Of a DNA stretch of 5,144 nt, positions 1-5,144 are shown piece by piece. Origin of the DNA: Candidatus Poseidonia sp. (GTDB taxonomy: Archaea; Thermoplasmatota; Poseidoniia; Poseidoniales; Poseidoniaceae); the NCBI GenBank assembly GCA_023254365.1, contig JALRLQ010000103.1, positions 1-5,144 of the forward strand, read 5' to 3'. The notes under the pieces are model-generated. The model saw only the letters and a list, made by a program, of their open reading frames with translations. It did not search any database and was not told the origin of the DNA. Both the position numbers and the translations under genes were made by a program. The first letter of the stretch is position 1; each line of letters starts with the position of its first letter.

Positions 1-389
1 AGCGTTTTGGGAATCGCCTCGGGCGAAAAATCGTCCAGCCCCAACAGCAACATCATGCTCGCCACCATATCGGTGTGAAGCGGGCGAGGACGCATGCGTC
101 GAGAGCGCACGCAGGCGCTTTCACCGTTCACGTAAATCGGCAAATGGTTTGCCTGAAACGCTGAATGGAGCCCCAGGTCCATCTTTGCTGCTTCAAGGGG
201 GAGGAGTTCGACGGTCTGGCCGTTGATCGTTCGCCGAATCGAGGTCTGCCCGTTTTCCGTTTCCAGTTCCCATTCCGTCCCCTGAAGCAGGGTTTCGCAC
301 CATTGGAGCGCCCGCTGCACCGCATCGACCCGAGTTGGTTCACGTGCCATGTTGTATGCAAGATTTCCAAAGGTTGTCTCCAAAATCAT
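1..389 (-). CDS. Unrecognised protein, N-terminal part (runs off left edge)
   Basis: An open frame runs leftward from an ATG at 389-387 to the window edge: 129 complete codons and no stop. I do not recognise the family. The protein begins MILETTFGNLAYNMAREPT, then has a likely amphipathic helix (about residues 17-37), a polar beta-like stretch (about 38-64, including TINGQTVELLPL), and a basic segment LPIYVNGESACVRSRRMRPR (about 83-102) followed by the hydrophobic MVASMMLLLGLDDF. There is no signal peptide, so it is probably cytoplasmic. Codons are rich in G/C at the third position throughout, and the translation is protein-like, unlike overlapping frames. The ATG at 389 is the first start after an in-frame TGA (401-399), and a TATA box sits 24-29 nt before it, which suits a leaderless transcript. 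A second in-frame ATG at 350-348 is the alternative start. The gene diverges from the large surface protein gene. Coding status is fairly secure; function is unknown. Confidence 0.75.
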   Translation of the reverse strand, partial: MILETTFGNLAYNMAREPTRVDAVQRALQWCETLLQGTEWELETENGQTSIRRTINGQTVELLPLEAAKMDLGLHSAFQANHLPIYVNGESACVRSRRMRPRPLHTDMVASMMLLLGLDDFSPEAIPKT

Positions 390-412
390 GGAGGGGAGTC
401 ATTTCCACTTCG

Positions 413-418
413 TATAAA
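413..418 (-). promoter_or_regulatory. TATA box of the leftward gene (leaderless promoter)
   Basis: Read on the minus strand, the sequence is TTTATA, preceded by a C and followed 23 nt later by the ATG at 389. The box therefore spans -29 to -24 relative to the start codon. That is the standard distance between an archaeal TATA box and the transcription start, so transcription would begin at or next to the ATG. No Shine-Dalgarno motif precedes that ATG. On the plus strand the same bases read TATAAA and could in principle also serve rightward transcription starting near 441, which would give the surface gene a leader of about 80 nt. Confidence 0.55.
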
Positions 419-482
419 GAATCGGAACTCCTCGTTGGGCGGCTATCCAAACTGAACATCACGAGAAAATGGCCTTTGTCCC

Positions 483-497
483 GTAAAACCGTTTTAC
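483..497. promoter_or_regulatory. Perfect 15-bp palindrome, candidate operator
   Basis: GTAAAAC and GTTTTAC are exact inverted repeats around a single C at 490. The site lies in the divergent intergenic region, 26-40 nt before the GTG at 523 and just upstream of the TTAATA element at 505-510. That position suits binding by a dimeric helix-turn-helix regulator near the promoter of the surface protein gene. No T-run follows, and a one-base loop cannot form a stable hairpin, so a DNA-binding site is more likely than a terminator. The regulator is not identifiable here. Confidence 0.45.
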
Positions 498-504
498 CAA
501 CTCG

Positions 505-515
505 TTAATAGGAGG
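505..515 (+). promoter_or_regulatory. TTAATA element and GGAGG Shine-Dalgarno that compete over the start
   Basis: GGAGG at 511-515 is followed by 7 nt and then GTG at 523, an ideal ribosome-binding arrangement for that start. TTAATA at 505-510 lies 25-30 nt before the ATG at 535, which is equally ideal for a TATA box driving a leaderless message from that ATG. Both signals cannot be the main one: transcription starting at 535 would leave the GGAGG untranscribed. The sequence alone does not settle which is used. Confidence 0.45.
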
Positions 516-522
516 CCGCGTT

Positions 523-3500
523 GTGGTTTTCATCATGAAGAAGGCCTTGATGCTGCTCTCGCTCTTTCTGCTGAGCCTTGCGGCGCCCCTCATCTCGCCT
601 GCTCAGGCTGAATCCGCCGACTCGATGGACGTGCTTCACACGGCGGTCAACCCTGCGAACAACAACACCTACCACCTGCTGACGGCCTCCTCATGGGAGG
701 ATGCAGCCTCCTACGCTCAGTCCCTCGGAGGTTTCCTCGTGACGGTGGACGACGCTGAAGAGAATCAATGGGTGGTTGAGACCTTTGCCAACTGGGACAA
801 TCAGTCCCGTCACCTGTGGATCGGGTTGAACGACGCTGCTGAGGAAGGCGTCTACCGATGGGCCGACGGCACACCGTTCTTCTATCGGGCTTGGGGAGAA
901 GATCAACCTTCGGAAGGCGGAGATGAAGATTACGTTCACATCGCGGGGACCAACATGGGCAACATCGATCCCGGTACGTGGAACGATTTGGACAACGACC
1001 CCCAATATTTCCCCGTGTACGGCGTGGTTGAAATCGGCCCCGGGGCTGACTTTGCCCTTCGGTTTGATGGCATGAGCGACCATGTGGTCGTCAACCACGA
1101 CGAAGGGATGAATTTCGAGAACGAAAGCGTGTTGATGCTCTCAGCTTGGGTCCATCCCTACAAGGTGACCGGCACCCAATTCGTCATGATGAAAGGCGAT
1201 TACGGCTGGGGTCTTTACCTGAGCAACGATAAGGTGGCCTTCGCTTCCGAATACAGCCTCTCGAAGCATCCCGTATCCAACGGCACGGTGCTGGCCAACG
1301 ATTGGTCGCTGGTCGGCGTCACCGTTGAGGTTGGCGTTGGTTACACCTTCCACATCAACGGCGCTGAAGCAGGCGTGGTCTTGGACGAGAACGCTCAGAT
1401 TCCACTGGGTGATTTTGGTTCCAACGATTGTTTCTCAAACGGGCTGGCCTGCGATGAATTCTACGTTGCTCGAATGGGTGCTGGTTGCGATTGCAACCAC
1501 TTCGAAGGCATGCTCGACAACCTCTCCATTTCGACGGGTACGAATCTTACTTCGGTCGAGGAACGTTCAGTTTGGATGTTTGGCGAGGGCTGGGGCGCCA
1601 CGACCGGTGACGAACAGGCGACCCGTAGCGGGACCATCGTCGGTGCGGATTGGGTCATGCCCGACGGCAGCATCGTCGCTCAAGCGGTTGAACTCATCAT
1701 CGGCGAAGAGTACTTCATGGAAGGGGCAGGAGCGGGTGACACGCTGCTGTTTTTCGCCGAAATTGAAGAATACACTCGAACTTTGACCTGGTTTTCTTCC
1801 TCTTGGTCGTTTGATGATTGGGAGGGTGAAATCGCTTCATCCTTTACGGTGTACGTCGGTTTTGGATTCCTACCCGATAAGTGGAATCACAATGATTCCT
1901 TCACCGACGAATTCGGATTCACGTACCAAGACTGGTCGTGGCCGGACGAAGGCACGGTTTGGTTTGTGATGGTCTTGAACCAAGACCTTGAGGAATTCTA
2001 CGTGGCCCTTGAGGCTGACATCGCCGACCCGCCTCCCACGCTCGACGACATGACGGAACTGAAAGACAGCATTGCCGTGACCAATCAAGAAGTCAGTGCG
2101 AACTTCAATAGCAACCAAGGCTACGGTGCCCTGTACTACTACGTGAACGTGACCGAACCGTTGGCCGACCTTCGCATCCGAACCTATGGCGGACGTGGCG
2201 ATGTCGACCTTGGCATTTCGTATTACAGTCCGCCCATGCCCGATGATTTCTGGATGTGGGACGACATTGACATCGGCATCCCGGTTGACCCCGATGGTCA
2301 AACCAACGAAGGGTCTGAAAAGTTGGCGTGGTCAACCGGTCCTGAAAACGACGAGGAAGTGCATCTGTTTGACGTTGAGCCCGGTCTGTACTACATCACG
2401 GCCTACACCTACCGAAACGCGCGCGGATTCACCATCGTGGCTGACTTTGTTTATCCGCCCCTCAACATTGAGCCGGATGACGCCATTACGCTGACACCCG
2501 GGGTTGAATACGGTCTGTTGAGCGGATACAACGGGCTCATGCAGTACTTCAAAGTCGACGTGAAGCAAGGCACGGAACGCTTGGTGGTCGACCTGTCCGA
2601 TGGCGGAGGTGAAGCCTCCCTCTTCCTTCGCTACGAACAAGCACCCAGCATGACGACCTACGATCACCATTCCACGGCCCAAGGCGCCGATGATCGAGTG
2701 GCCTTCAACGACCCGACGCCTGGCTGGTGGTACATTCTTCTCGCCACCGAGTCGGCCTTTACGGGCGTCAACATCGTTGCGGAATTTGCCGACCGATACG
2801 TTTGGGATTACGACGGTGTCCCGCTCGAGCTCTTCAACGAGGACGCCATTGACGGCATCAGCGTCGCCGAAGGGCAGACGGTCAACTTTTTCACCATCCT
2901 CGAAGCACCAGGAAATTACTTCCAAATCGAAACGTACGGTGGAAACGGTGACGTCCAAGTGCTGGTCGAAGGTGTCCAATATCAGGTGGAGTGGGGCGAT
3001 TGGGGCCGACCCATGCCCGGTGACGGCATGGAGGTCGTGACCAACGACGCTTCCATTAAAAGCGGGTCATCCGGCACCCAACACAGCGTTTTCATGGAGG
3101 CTCCGATGAACGGTCGCTTTGACATCACTTTGGTGGGCATCACCGATGTGGAGGAAATATCGATTGTCGCTCGCTGGGACGAAACGCAATTACCGGTTGA
3201 CCCGGTTAACCCAACCGAGCCCGAGTCGGTCGAGTCTTGCGGCGAGGAAGCCGAGCGCACGTTCCGAGTCTTGGACCGCGACGGGAACGGGGTGCTTGAA
3301 GAACGGGAAATCGACAGCATCGATGCCTCTTCGGCGAGCAAAGCCGAAATGGACCGAGACGGTGACGGGACCGTCGAGTATCGTGAATACTTGCAACAAC
3401 GTTGCACGTGCAACGTCGAATTGAACACGGCGTTCAATGCCTTTGCTGAAGGACGAAACGATGTCTCCTTGGCCTCTTTGGAGGCTCATGATTGGGTGAA

Positions 3501-4113
3501 CACGTTTGACTTCGAATCGGTGAACGCCAACGATAACGACCGTCTGGAACGGGATGAACTTGAGTTGCTATCGCTGCTCTGTGAAACGTCGTTTGATGCC
3601 TTTGACGGGGATGGAGATGGCGTCCCCGACGACGAGGACGCCTTCCCCAACGACCCCACCGAAACGAAGGACACGGACGGTGACGGCGTGGGCGATAACG
3701 CTGACATCGTGGCCAGCGTGTCCAACGACATTGTGTACGCCACAGCGGGTGTGCTTGTCCTCGTTCTCTTGGGGGCACTTCTTACCTTCATGCGGGGAGG
3801 TTCCTCGGCACAAAACGAGTTTGATGAGAAATCCTGGGGCGATGAACATCGGCTCGATCAAGCCATGTTTGGGGCTCCATCCGCTCCTGAACTTCCAGCG
3901 AGCGGACCGTCCATGGAATCCATGGCGGGATTGGTGGAGCATGCCCAACCACACGACCTCCATTCGGCGCCGAGCTTCATTCCTCAAGCCCCCAATGCAG
4001 CGCTGATGGGGATGATGGTGGACGGTCTTGAAACGATTGAACACCCCACCGGGAGCGGTCAACATTGGGTTCGTCAAGACCCCGAGGATGATTGGGTCTC
4101 CAAATCATTGTGA
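523..4113 (+). CDS. Giant secreted, membrane-anchored mosaic surface protein (CTLD, LamG, PPC, EF-hand, TSP3)
   Basis: Probably a calcium-dependent adhesin or glycan receptor on the cell surface; the ligand is unknown. Domains by residue are: signal peptide 1-29 (twin Lys, hydrophobic core, AQA cleavage site); C-type-lectin-like domain about 42-172 (WIGLND 99-104, WND 153-155); LamG-like jelly roll about 176-340, with the tail WMFGEGWG and TIVGADW to 377; unassigned beta-rich segment about 385-505; three PPC-like beta domains about 508-642, 645-756 and 768-885; EF-hand pair 906-960 with canonical loops 918-929 and 944-955; degenerate EF pair 961-1020; TSP3 calcium repeat 1025-1061; membrane helix about 1070-1090; cytoplasmic tail of 106 residues. 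All eight cysteines lie outside the membrane. GTG 523 has GGAGG 7 nt upstream; ATG 535, giving a conventional MKK start, is the alternative. Domain assignments are by motif and pattern. The PPC calls are the least certain. Confidence 0.93.
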   Translation: MVFIMKKALMLLSLFLLSLAAPLISPAQAESADSMDVLHTAVNPANNNTYHLLTASSWEDAASYAQSLGGFLVTVDDAEENQWVVETFANWDNQSRHLWIGLNDAAEEGVYRWADGTPFFYRAWGEDQPSEGGDEDYVHIAGTNMGNIDPGTWNDLDNDPQYFPVYGVVEIGPGADFALRFDGMSDHVVVNHDEGMNFENESVLMLSAWVHPYKVTGTQFVMMKGDYGWGLYLSNDKVAFASEYSLSKHPVSNGTVLANDWSLVGVTVEVGVGYTFHINGAEAGVVLDENAQIPLGDFGSNDCFSNGLACDEFYVARMGAGCDCNHFEGMLDNLSISTGTNLTSVEERSVWMFGEGWGATTGDEQATRSGTIVGADWVMPDGSIVAQAVELIIGEEYFMEGAGAGDTLLFFAEIEEYTRTLTWFSSSWSFDDWEGEIASSFTVYVGFGFLPDKWNHNDSFTDEFGFTYQDWSWPDEGTVWFVMVLNQDLEEFYVALEADIADPPPTLDDMTELKDSIAVTNQEVSANFNSNQGYGALYYYVNVTEPLADLRIRTYGGRGDVDLGISYYSPPMPDDFWMWDDIDIGIPVDPDGQTNEGSEKLAWSTGPENDEEVHLFDVEPGLYYITAYTYRNARGFTIVADFVYPPLNIEPDDAITLTPGVEYGLLSGYNGLMQYFKVDVKQGTERLVVDLSDGGGEASLFLRYEQAPSMTTYDHHSTAQGADDRVAFNDPTPGWWYILLATESAFTGVNIVAEFADRYVWDYDGVPLELFNEDAIDGISVAEGQTVNFFTILEAPGNYFQIETYGGNGDVQVLVEGVQYQVEWGDWGRPMPGDGMEVVTNDASIKSGSSGTQHSVFMEAPMNGRFDITLVGITDVEEISIVARWDETQLPVDPVNPTEPESVESCGEEAERTFRVLDRDGNGVLEEREIDSIDASSASKAEMDRDGDGTVEYREYLQQRCTCNVELNTAFNAFAEGRNDVSLASLEAHDWVNTFDFESVNANDNDRLERDELELLSLLCETSFDAFDGDGDGVPDDEDAFPNDPTETKDTDGDGVGDNADIVASVSNDIVYATAGVLVLVLLGALLTFMRGGSSAQNEFDEKSWGDEHRLDQAMFGAPSAPELPASGPSMESMAGLVEHAQPHDLHSAPSFIPQAPNAALMGMMVDGLETIEHPTGSGQHWVRQDPEDDWVSKSL
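2044..3177 (+). repeat. Three tandem PPC-like domain repeats within the surface protein
   Basis: Residues 508-642, 645-756 and 768-885 share one layout: a start-of-domain turn, a hydrophobic strand, a glycine-rich GG-GD or GGG-E turn, a strand, an acidic variable loop containing Pro, and a closing strand ending in IVA plus an acidic or basic residue and an aromatic. The clearest matches are RIRTYGGRGDVDLG (551-564) against QIETYGGNGDVQVL (801-814), and VVDLSDGGGEASLFLRY (688-704) in the middle copy. The endings are FTIVADF, VNIVAEF and ISIVARW. The copies have diverged strongly, so they reflect an old duplication. Pre-peptidase C-terminal domains of this pattern are common in secreted prokaryotic proteins. 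Confidence 0.6.
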
Positions 4114-4121
4114 GTGAAGGG

Positions 4122-4128
4122 TTTTAAT
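4122..4128 (+). promoter_or_regulatory. TATA-like box of the tRNA-Arg gene
   Basis: TTTTAAT is centred 25 nt before the first base of the mature tRNA at 4150, the usual spacing for archaeal tRNA promoters. It begins 9 nt after the stop codon of the surface protein gene, so the tRNA appears to have its own promoter. Confidence 0.5.
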
Positions 4129-4131
4129 CCA

Positions 4132-4145
4132 CACCCGAGAGGGTG
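4132..4145 (+). other. CACCC-GAGA-GGGTG hairpin between the surface gene and tRNA
   Basis: A perfect 5-bp stem (4132-4136 with 4141-4145) closes a GAGA loop, which fits the stable GNRA tetraloop class. No T-run follows, so it is not an obvious terminator. It lies between the tRNA TATA-like box and the mature tRNA 5' end. It could sit at the 3' end of the surface gene message, or be only promoter-spacer DNA. Confidence 0.35.
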
Positions 4146-4149
4146 ACTC

Positions 4150-4221
4150 GCCCTTGTAGTGTAGTGGATATCACCCTCGCCTCCGGAGCGAGGAACCCGC
4201 GTTCGAATCGCGGCAGGGGCG
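4150..4221 (+). tRNA. tRNA-Arg (anticodon CCG)
   Basis: A complete 72-nt cloverleaf is visible. The acceptor stem pairs 4150-4156 with 4214-4220 (7 bp, one G-T wobble), and the discriminator base is G4221. The D arm has a 3-bp stem (4159-4161 with 4172-4174) and contains the GG pair of the D loop. The anticodon stem pairs 4176-4180 with 4188-4192 around the loop CTCCGGA, so the anticodon is CCG at 4183-4185, reading CGG arginine codons. The variable loop is 4 nt, and the T arm pairs 4197-4201 with 4209-4213 around TTCGAAT. No intron is present and the CCA end is not encoded, as is common in archaea. CGG codons occur in the flanking genes, so this tRNA has local use. Confidence 0.96.
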
Positions 4222-4242
4222 CTTCCCTCACGTTGCTTCAGG

Positions 4243-4249
4243 TTGTTTT
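4243..4249 (+). terminator. Oligo-T tract, candidate tRNA terminator
   Basis: TTGTTTT begins 22 nt after the mature tRNA 3' end on the transcribed strand. Archaeal termination often uses short U-runs without a hairpin. The tract is short, so this is only the best candidate in the interval. Confidence 0.35.
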
Positions 4250-4255
4250 CGGTCC

Positions 4256-4280
4256 AGCGCCCATACGCAGCAGGGGCGCT
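4256..4280. other. 7-bp stem-loop in the convergent intergenic region
   Basis: AGCGCCC at 4256-4262 pairs exactly with GGGCGCT at 4274-4280 across an 11-nt loop. It lies between two convergent transcription units and could act on either strand. The 3' arm is part of the second copy of the tRNA-end repeat, and the 5' arm can also pair with GGGCGCT at 4217-4223, spanning the tRNA 3' end. Confidence 0.4.
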
Positions 4281-4283
4281 TCA

Positions 4284-4301
4284 GTTTCTTCCGAAGGAAA
4301 C
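4284..4301 (-). terminator. Imperfect hairpin after the oxidoreductase gene
   Basis: GTTTC at 4284-4288 pairs with GAAAC at 4297-4301, extended by a T-G wobble and a T-A pair around a 4-nt loop. It starts 14 nt beyond the oxidoreductase stop codon on the minus strand. No clear U-run follows, so the terminator role is tentative. Confidence 0.25.
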
Positions 4302-4314
4302 GGTCAACACGTGG

Positions 4315-5144
4315 TTAGTCGCTGACAAATCCGTCCCAGCGACGCATGTAATCAACAAAGACTGGACTCAGATGGGCCTCCATCAGTTCTTGGGACGTGA
4401 ACGGTGGGCGTTTTGGTTCAGGGTGCCCTTCAACCAGACAGGTTGGCCAATCGGGATGGCCAATACCGGCTCTGGCCACGCCGATGAAATCACCTCCCTG
4501 CCTCATGGCGTTCTCCGCGTCTGAGGCGCTCCAAACACCCCCCGTTGTCACGAGCGGAACACGACCATCGATGCGTTCTGCAAACCACTCAGTGTAGGTT
4601 TGGCACCGGTCTCCAAGGGTTGCCGTTTGATGGATGTCCCAGCAGGAAACGTGGATGAAATCAAGTTCCAATTCAAGACAGGCGCTGACCGTCTCCAGCG
4701 CTTCCTCCAGTTGGGTTCCCGTTGATGCTTGGACCGGTGAGAGCCGAACGCCAACCAAAAATCGCGAAGAGGTTTGACGCCTGACTTCGTTCACGATGGC
4801 GGTTAGGAAGGCGTTTCGTTGGGATTGACTTCCCCCCCAACCGTCGGACCGTTGATTGCTCACCGGGCCAAGGAATTGGGAGATGAGGTAGCCGTGAGCA
4901 CCGTGAAGTTCAATCCCGTCAAATCCTGCCGTTTCGCACCGCTGAGCAGCATCACCGAACGCTCGTATCGTCGTGAAAATCTCGTCTTCGTCCATGGATC
5001 TCGCCGTGATCCCGTTGGAAACGGTATGGTTTGAGGCCGATTTGGGAGGCTGGCCGGTCAGTTCCTCGGGTGCCCGAACACCGCCGTGAAACAACTGGAC
5101 AACGGCCAGGGCTCCGTGGTGTTTGATCGCCTGGGCCATTCGCC
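4315..5144 (-). CDS. Old Yellow Enzyme family NAD(P)H:flavin oxidoreductase, C-terminal part (runs off right edge)
   Basis: An FMN-dependent ene-reductase-type TIM-barrel protein, expected to pass hydride from NAD(P)H through FMN to an unsaturated substrate in the cytoplasm; the substrate is unknown. Counting from the first visible Met (5139), matches are QLFHGG 15-20, the substrate-binding and proton-donor region ELHGAHGYL 77-85 with its two His and Tyr, FLGPVSNQRSDGWGG 89-103, the FMN-contacting VGVRLS 129-134, TTGG 198-201, and the phosphate-binding end ARAGIGHPDWP 222-232. The barrel is followed only by a short tail (SPVFVDYMRRW 258-268), without the cysteine cluster of the iron-sulfur, FAD-containing 2,4-dienoyl-CoA reductases, so it is a single-domain member. 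That Met is not the start: the frame stays open through 5144, and roughly 100 N-terminal residues, including FMN-binding segments, lie outside. The usual Gly-Arg near the end reads Ala-Arg here. The TAA stop is at 4317-4315, convergent with the tRNA gene. Confidence 0.9.
   Translation of the reverse strand, partial: RMAQAIKHHGALAVVQLFHGGVRAPEELTGQPPKSASNHTVSNGITARSMDEDEIFTTIRAFGDAAQRCETAGFDGIELHGAHGYLISQFLGPVSNQRSDGWGGSQSQRNAFLTAIVNEVRRQTSSRFLVGVRLSPVQASTGTQLEEALETVSACLELELDFIHVSCWDIHQTATLGDRCQTYTEWFAERIDGRVPLVTTGGVWSASDAENAMRQGGDFIGVARAGIGHPDWPTCLVEGHPEPKRPPFTSQELMEAHLSPVFVDYMRRWDGFVSD

Larger units (their letters stand above)
4213..4282 (+). repeat. 13-bp direct repeat of the tRNA 3' end
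   Basis: GCAGGGGCGCTTC occurs at 4213-4225, spanning the last 9 nt of the tRNA and 4 nt beyond, and again exactly at 4270-4282, 57 nt downstream. Direct repeats of a tRNA 3' end are typical footprints of site-specific integration or of partial tRNA duplication. No integrase gene is visible and the interval is too short to hold a gene, so this would be a remnant at most. Confidence 0.5.

Noticed and set aside
197..201. Run of five G considered as a frameshift site in the edge gene
   Set aside because: With five G counted correctly, the leftward frame reads through continuously (ELLPLEAAKMDLG), so no frameshift is needed.
128..370. Minus-strand open frame of 80 codons near the left end
   Set aside because: It overlaps the edge gene in another frame. 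Its translation is rich in Arg, Ser and Trp and not protein-like, whereas the edge-gene frame stays open to the window end with a promoter at the right distance.
165..455. Plus-strand open frame of 96 codons
   Set aside because: It is antisense to the edge gene, with no ribosome-binding site and low-complexity translation, so it is a shadow frame.
2332..2979. Minus-strand open frame of 215 codons inside the surface gene
   Set aside because: It lies wholly antisense to the PPC-like domains. The plus-strand frame has recognisable domains, and long antisense frames are expected in GC-rich, Asp/Glu-rich genes.
3603..3680. Repeated GACGG/GATGG units considered as a DNA tandem repeat
   Set aside because: They encode the Asp-Gly pattern of the TSP3 calcium repeat, and protein constraint explains them.
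3568..4077. Minus-strand open frame of 169 codons over the TSP3, membrane and tail region
   Set aside because: It is antisense to clear calcium-repeat and membrane-helix coding sequence, with no start signal or family resemblance.
4132..4145. Hairpin considered as an intrinsic terminator of the surface gene
   Set aside because: No T-run follows and it lies downstream of the tRNA promoter element, so a bacterial-style terminator is not supported.
4243..4524. Plus-strand open frame of 93 codons after the tRNA
   Set aside because: It covers the convergent spacer and is antisense to the conserved C-terminus of the flavin oxidoreductase.

Overview
The window looks like a marine archaeal chromosome segment, most probably Marine Group II Euryarchaeota (Candidatus Poseidoniales). 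This is inference from style. The tRNA gene encodes no 3' CCA. TATA-like boxes lie about 25 nt before the tRNA and before a start codon with no leader. The dominant gene encodes a very acidic, very large secreted protein with EF-hands, thrombospondin type 3 repeats, one membrane span and a short cytoplasmic tail. No ribosomal RNA or universal marker is present to confirm the lineage.

Layout, left to right. Bases 1-389 hold the N-terminal 129 codons of an unrecognised protein on the minus strand, cut by the window edge. Bases 390-522 are a divergent intergenic region with a TATA box for the left gene, a perfect 15-bp palindrome, a TTAATA element and a GGAGG Shine-Dalgarno candidate. Bases 523-4113 encode a 1196-residue mosaic surface protein: signal peptide, C-type-lectin-like domain, LamG-like domain, unassigned segment, three PPC-like repeats, two EF-hand pairs, TSP3 repeat, membrane helix and cytoplasmic tail. 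Bases 4150-4221 are tRNA-Arg(CCG) with its own TATA-like promoter. Bases 4222-4314 are a convergent intergenic region with an oligo-T tract, two hairpins and a 13-bp repeat of the tRNA 3' end. Bases 4315-5144 are the C-terminal part of an Old Yellow Enzyme family flavin oxidoreductase on the minus strand, cut by the right edge.

The genes do not form an operon. The left gene and the surface protein diverge from a shared 133-bp control region, and the tRNA and oxidoreductase converge. The surface protein is the accessory centrepiece, probably a calcium-dependent adhesin or glycan-binding receptor whose cytoplasmic tail may contact an internal partner. I see no mobile element gene, CRISPR array or defence system. 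The most notable items are the domain architecture of the surface protein, the edge gene at left, the palindrome before the surface protein gene, and small repeats around the tRNA.
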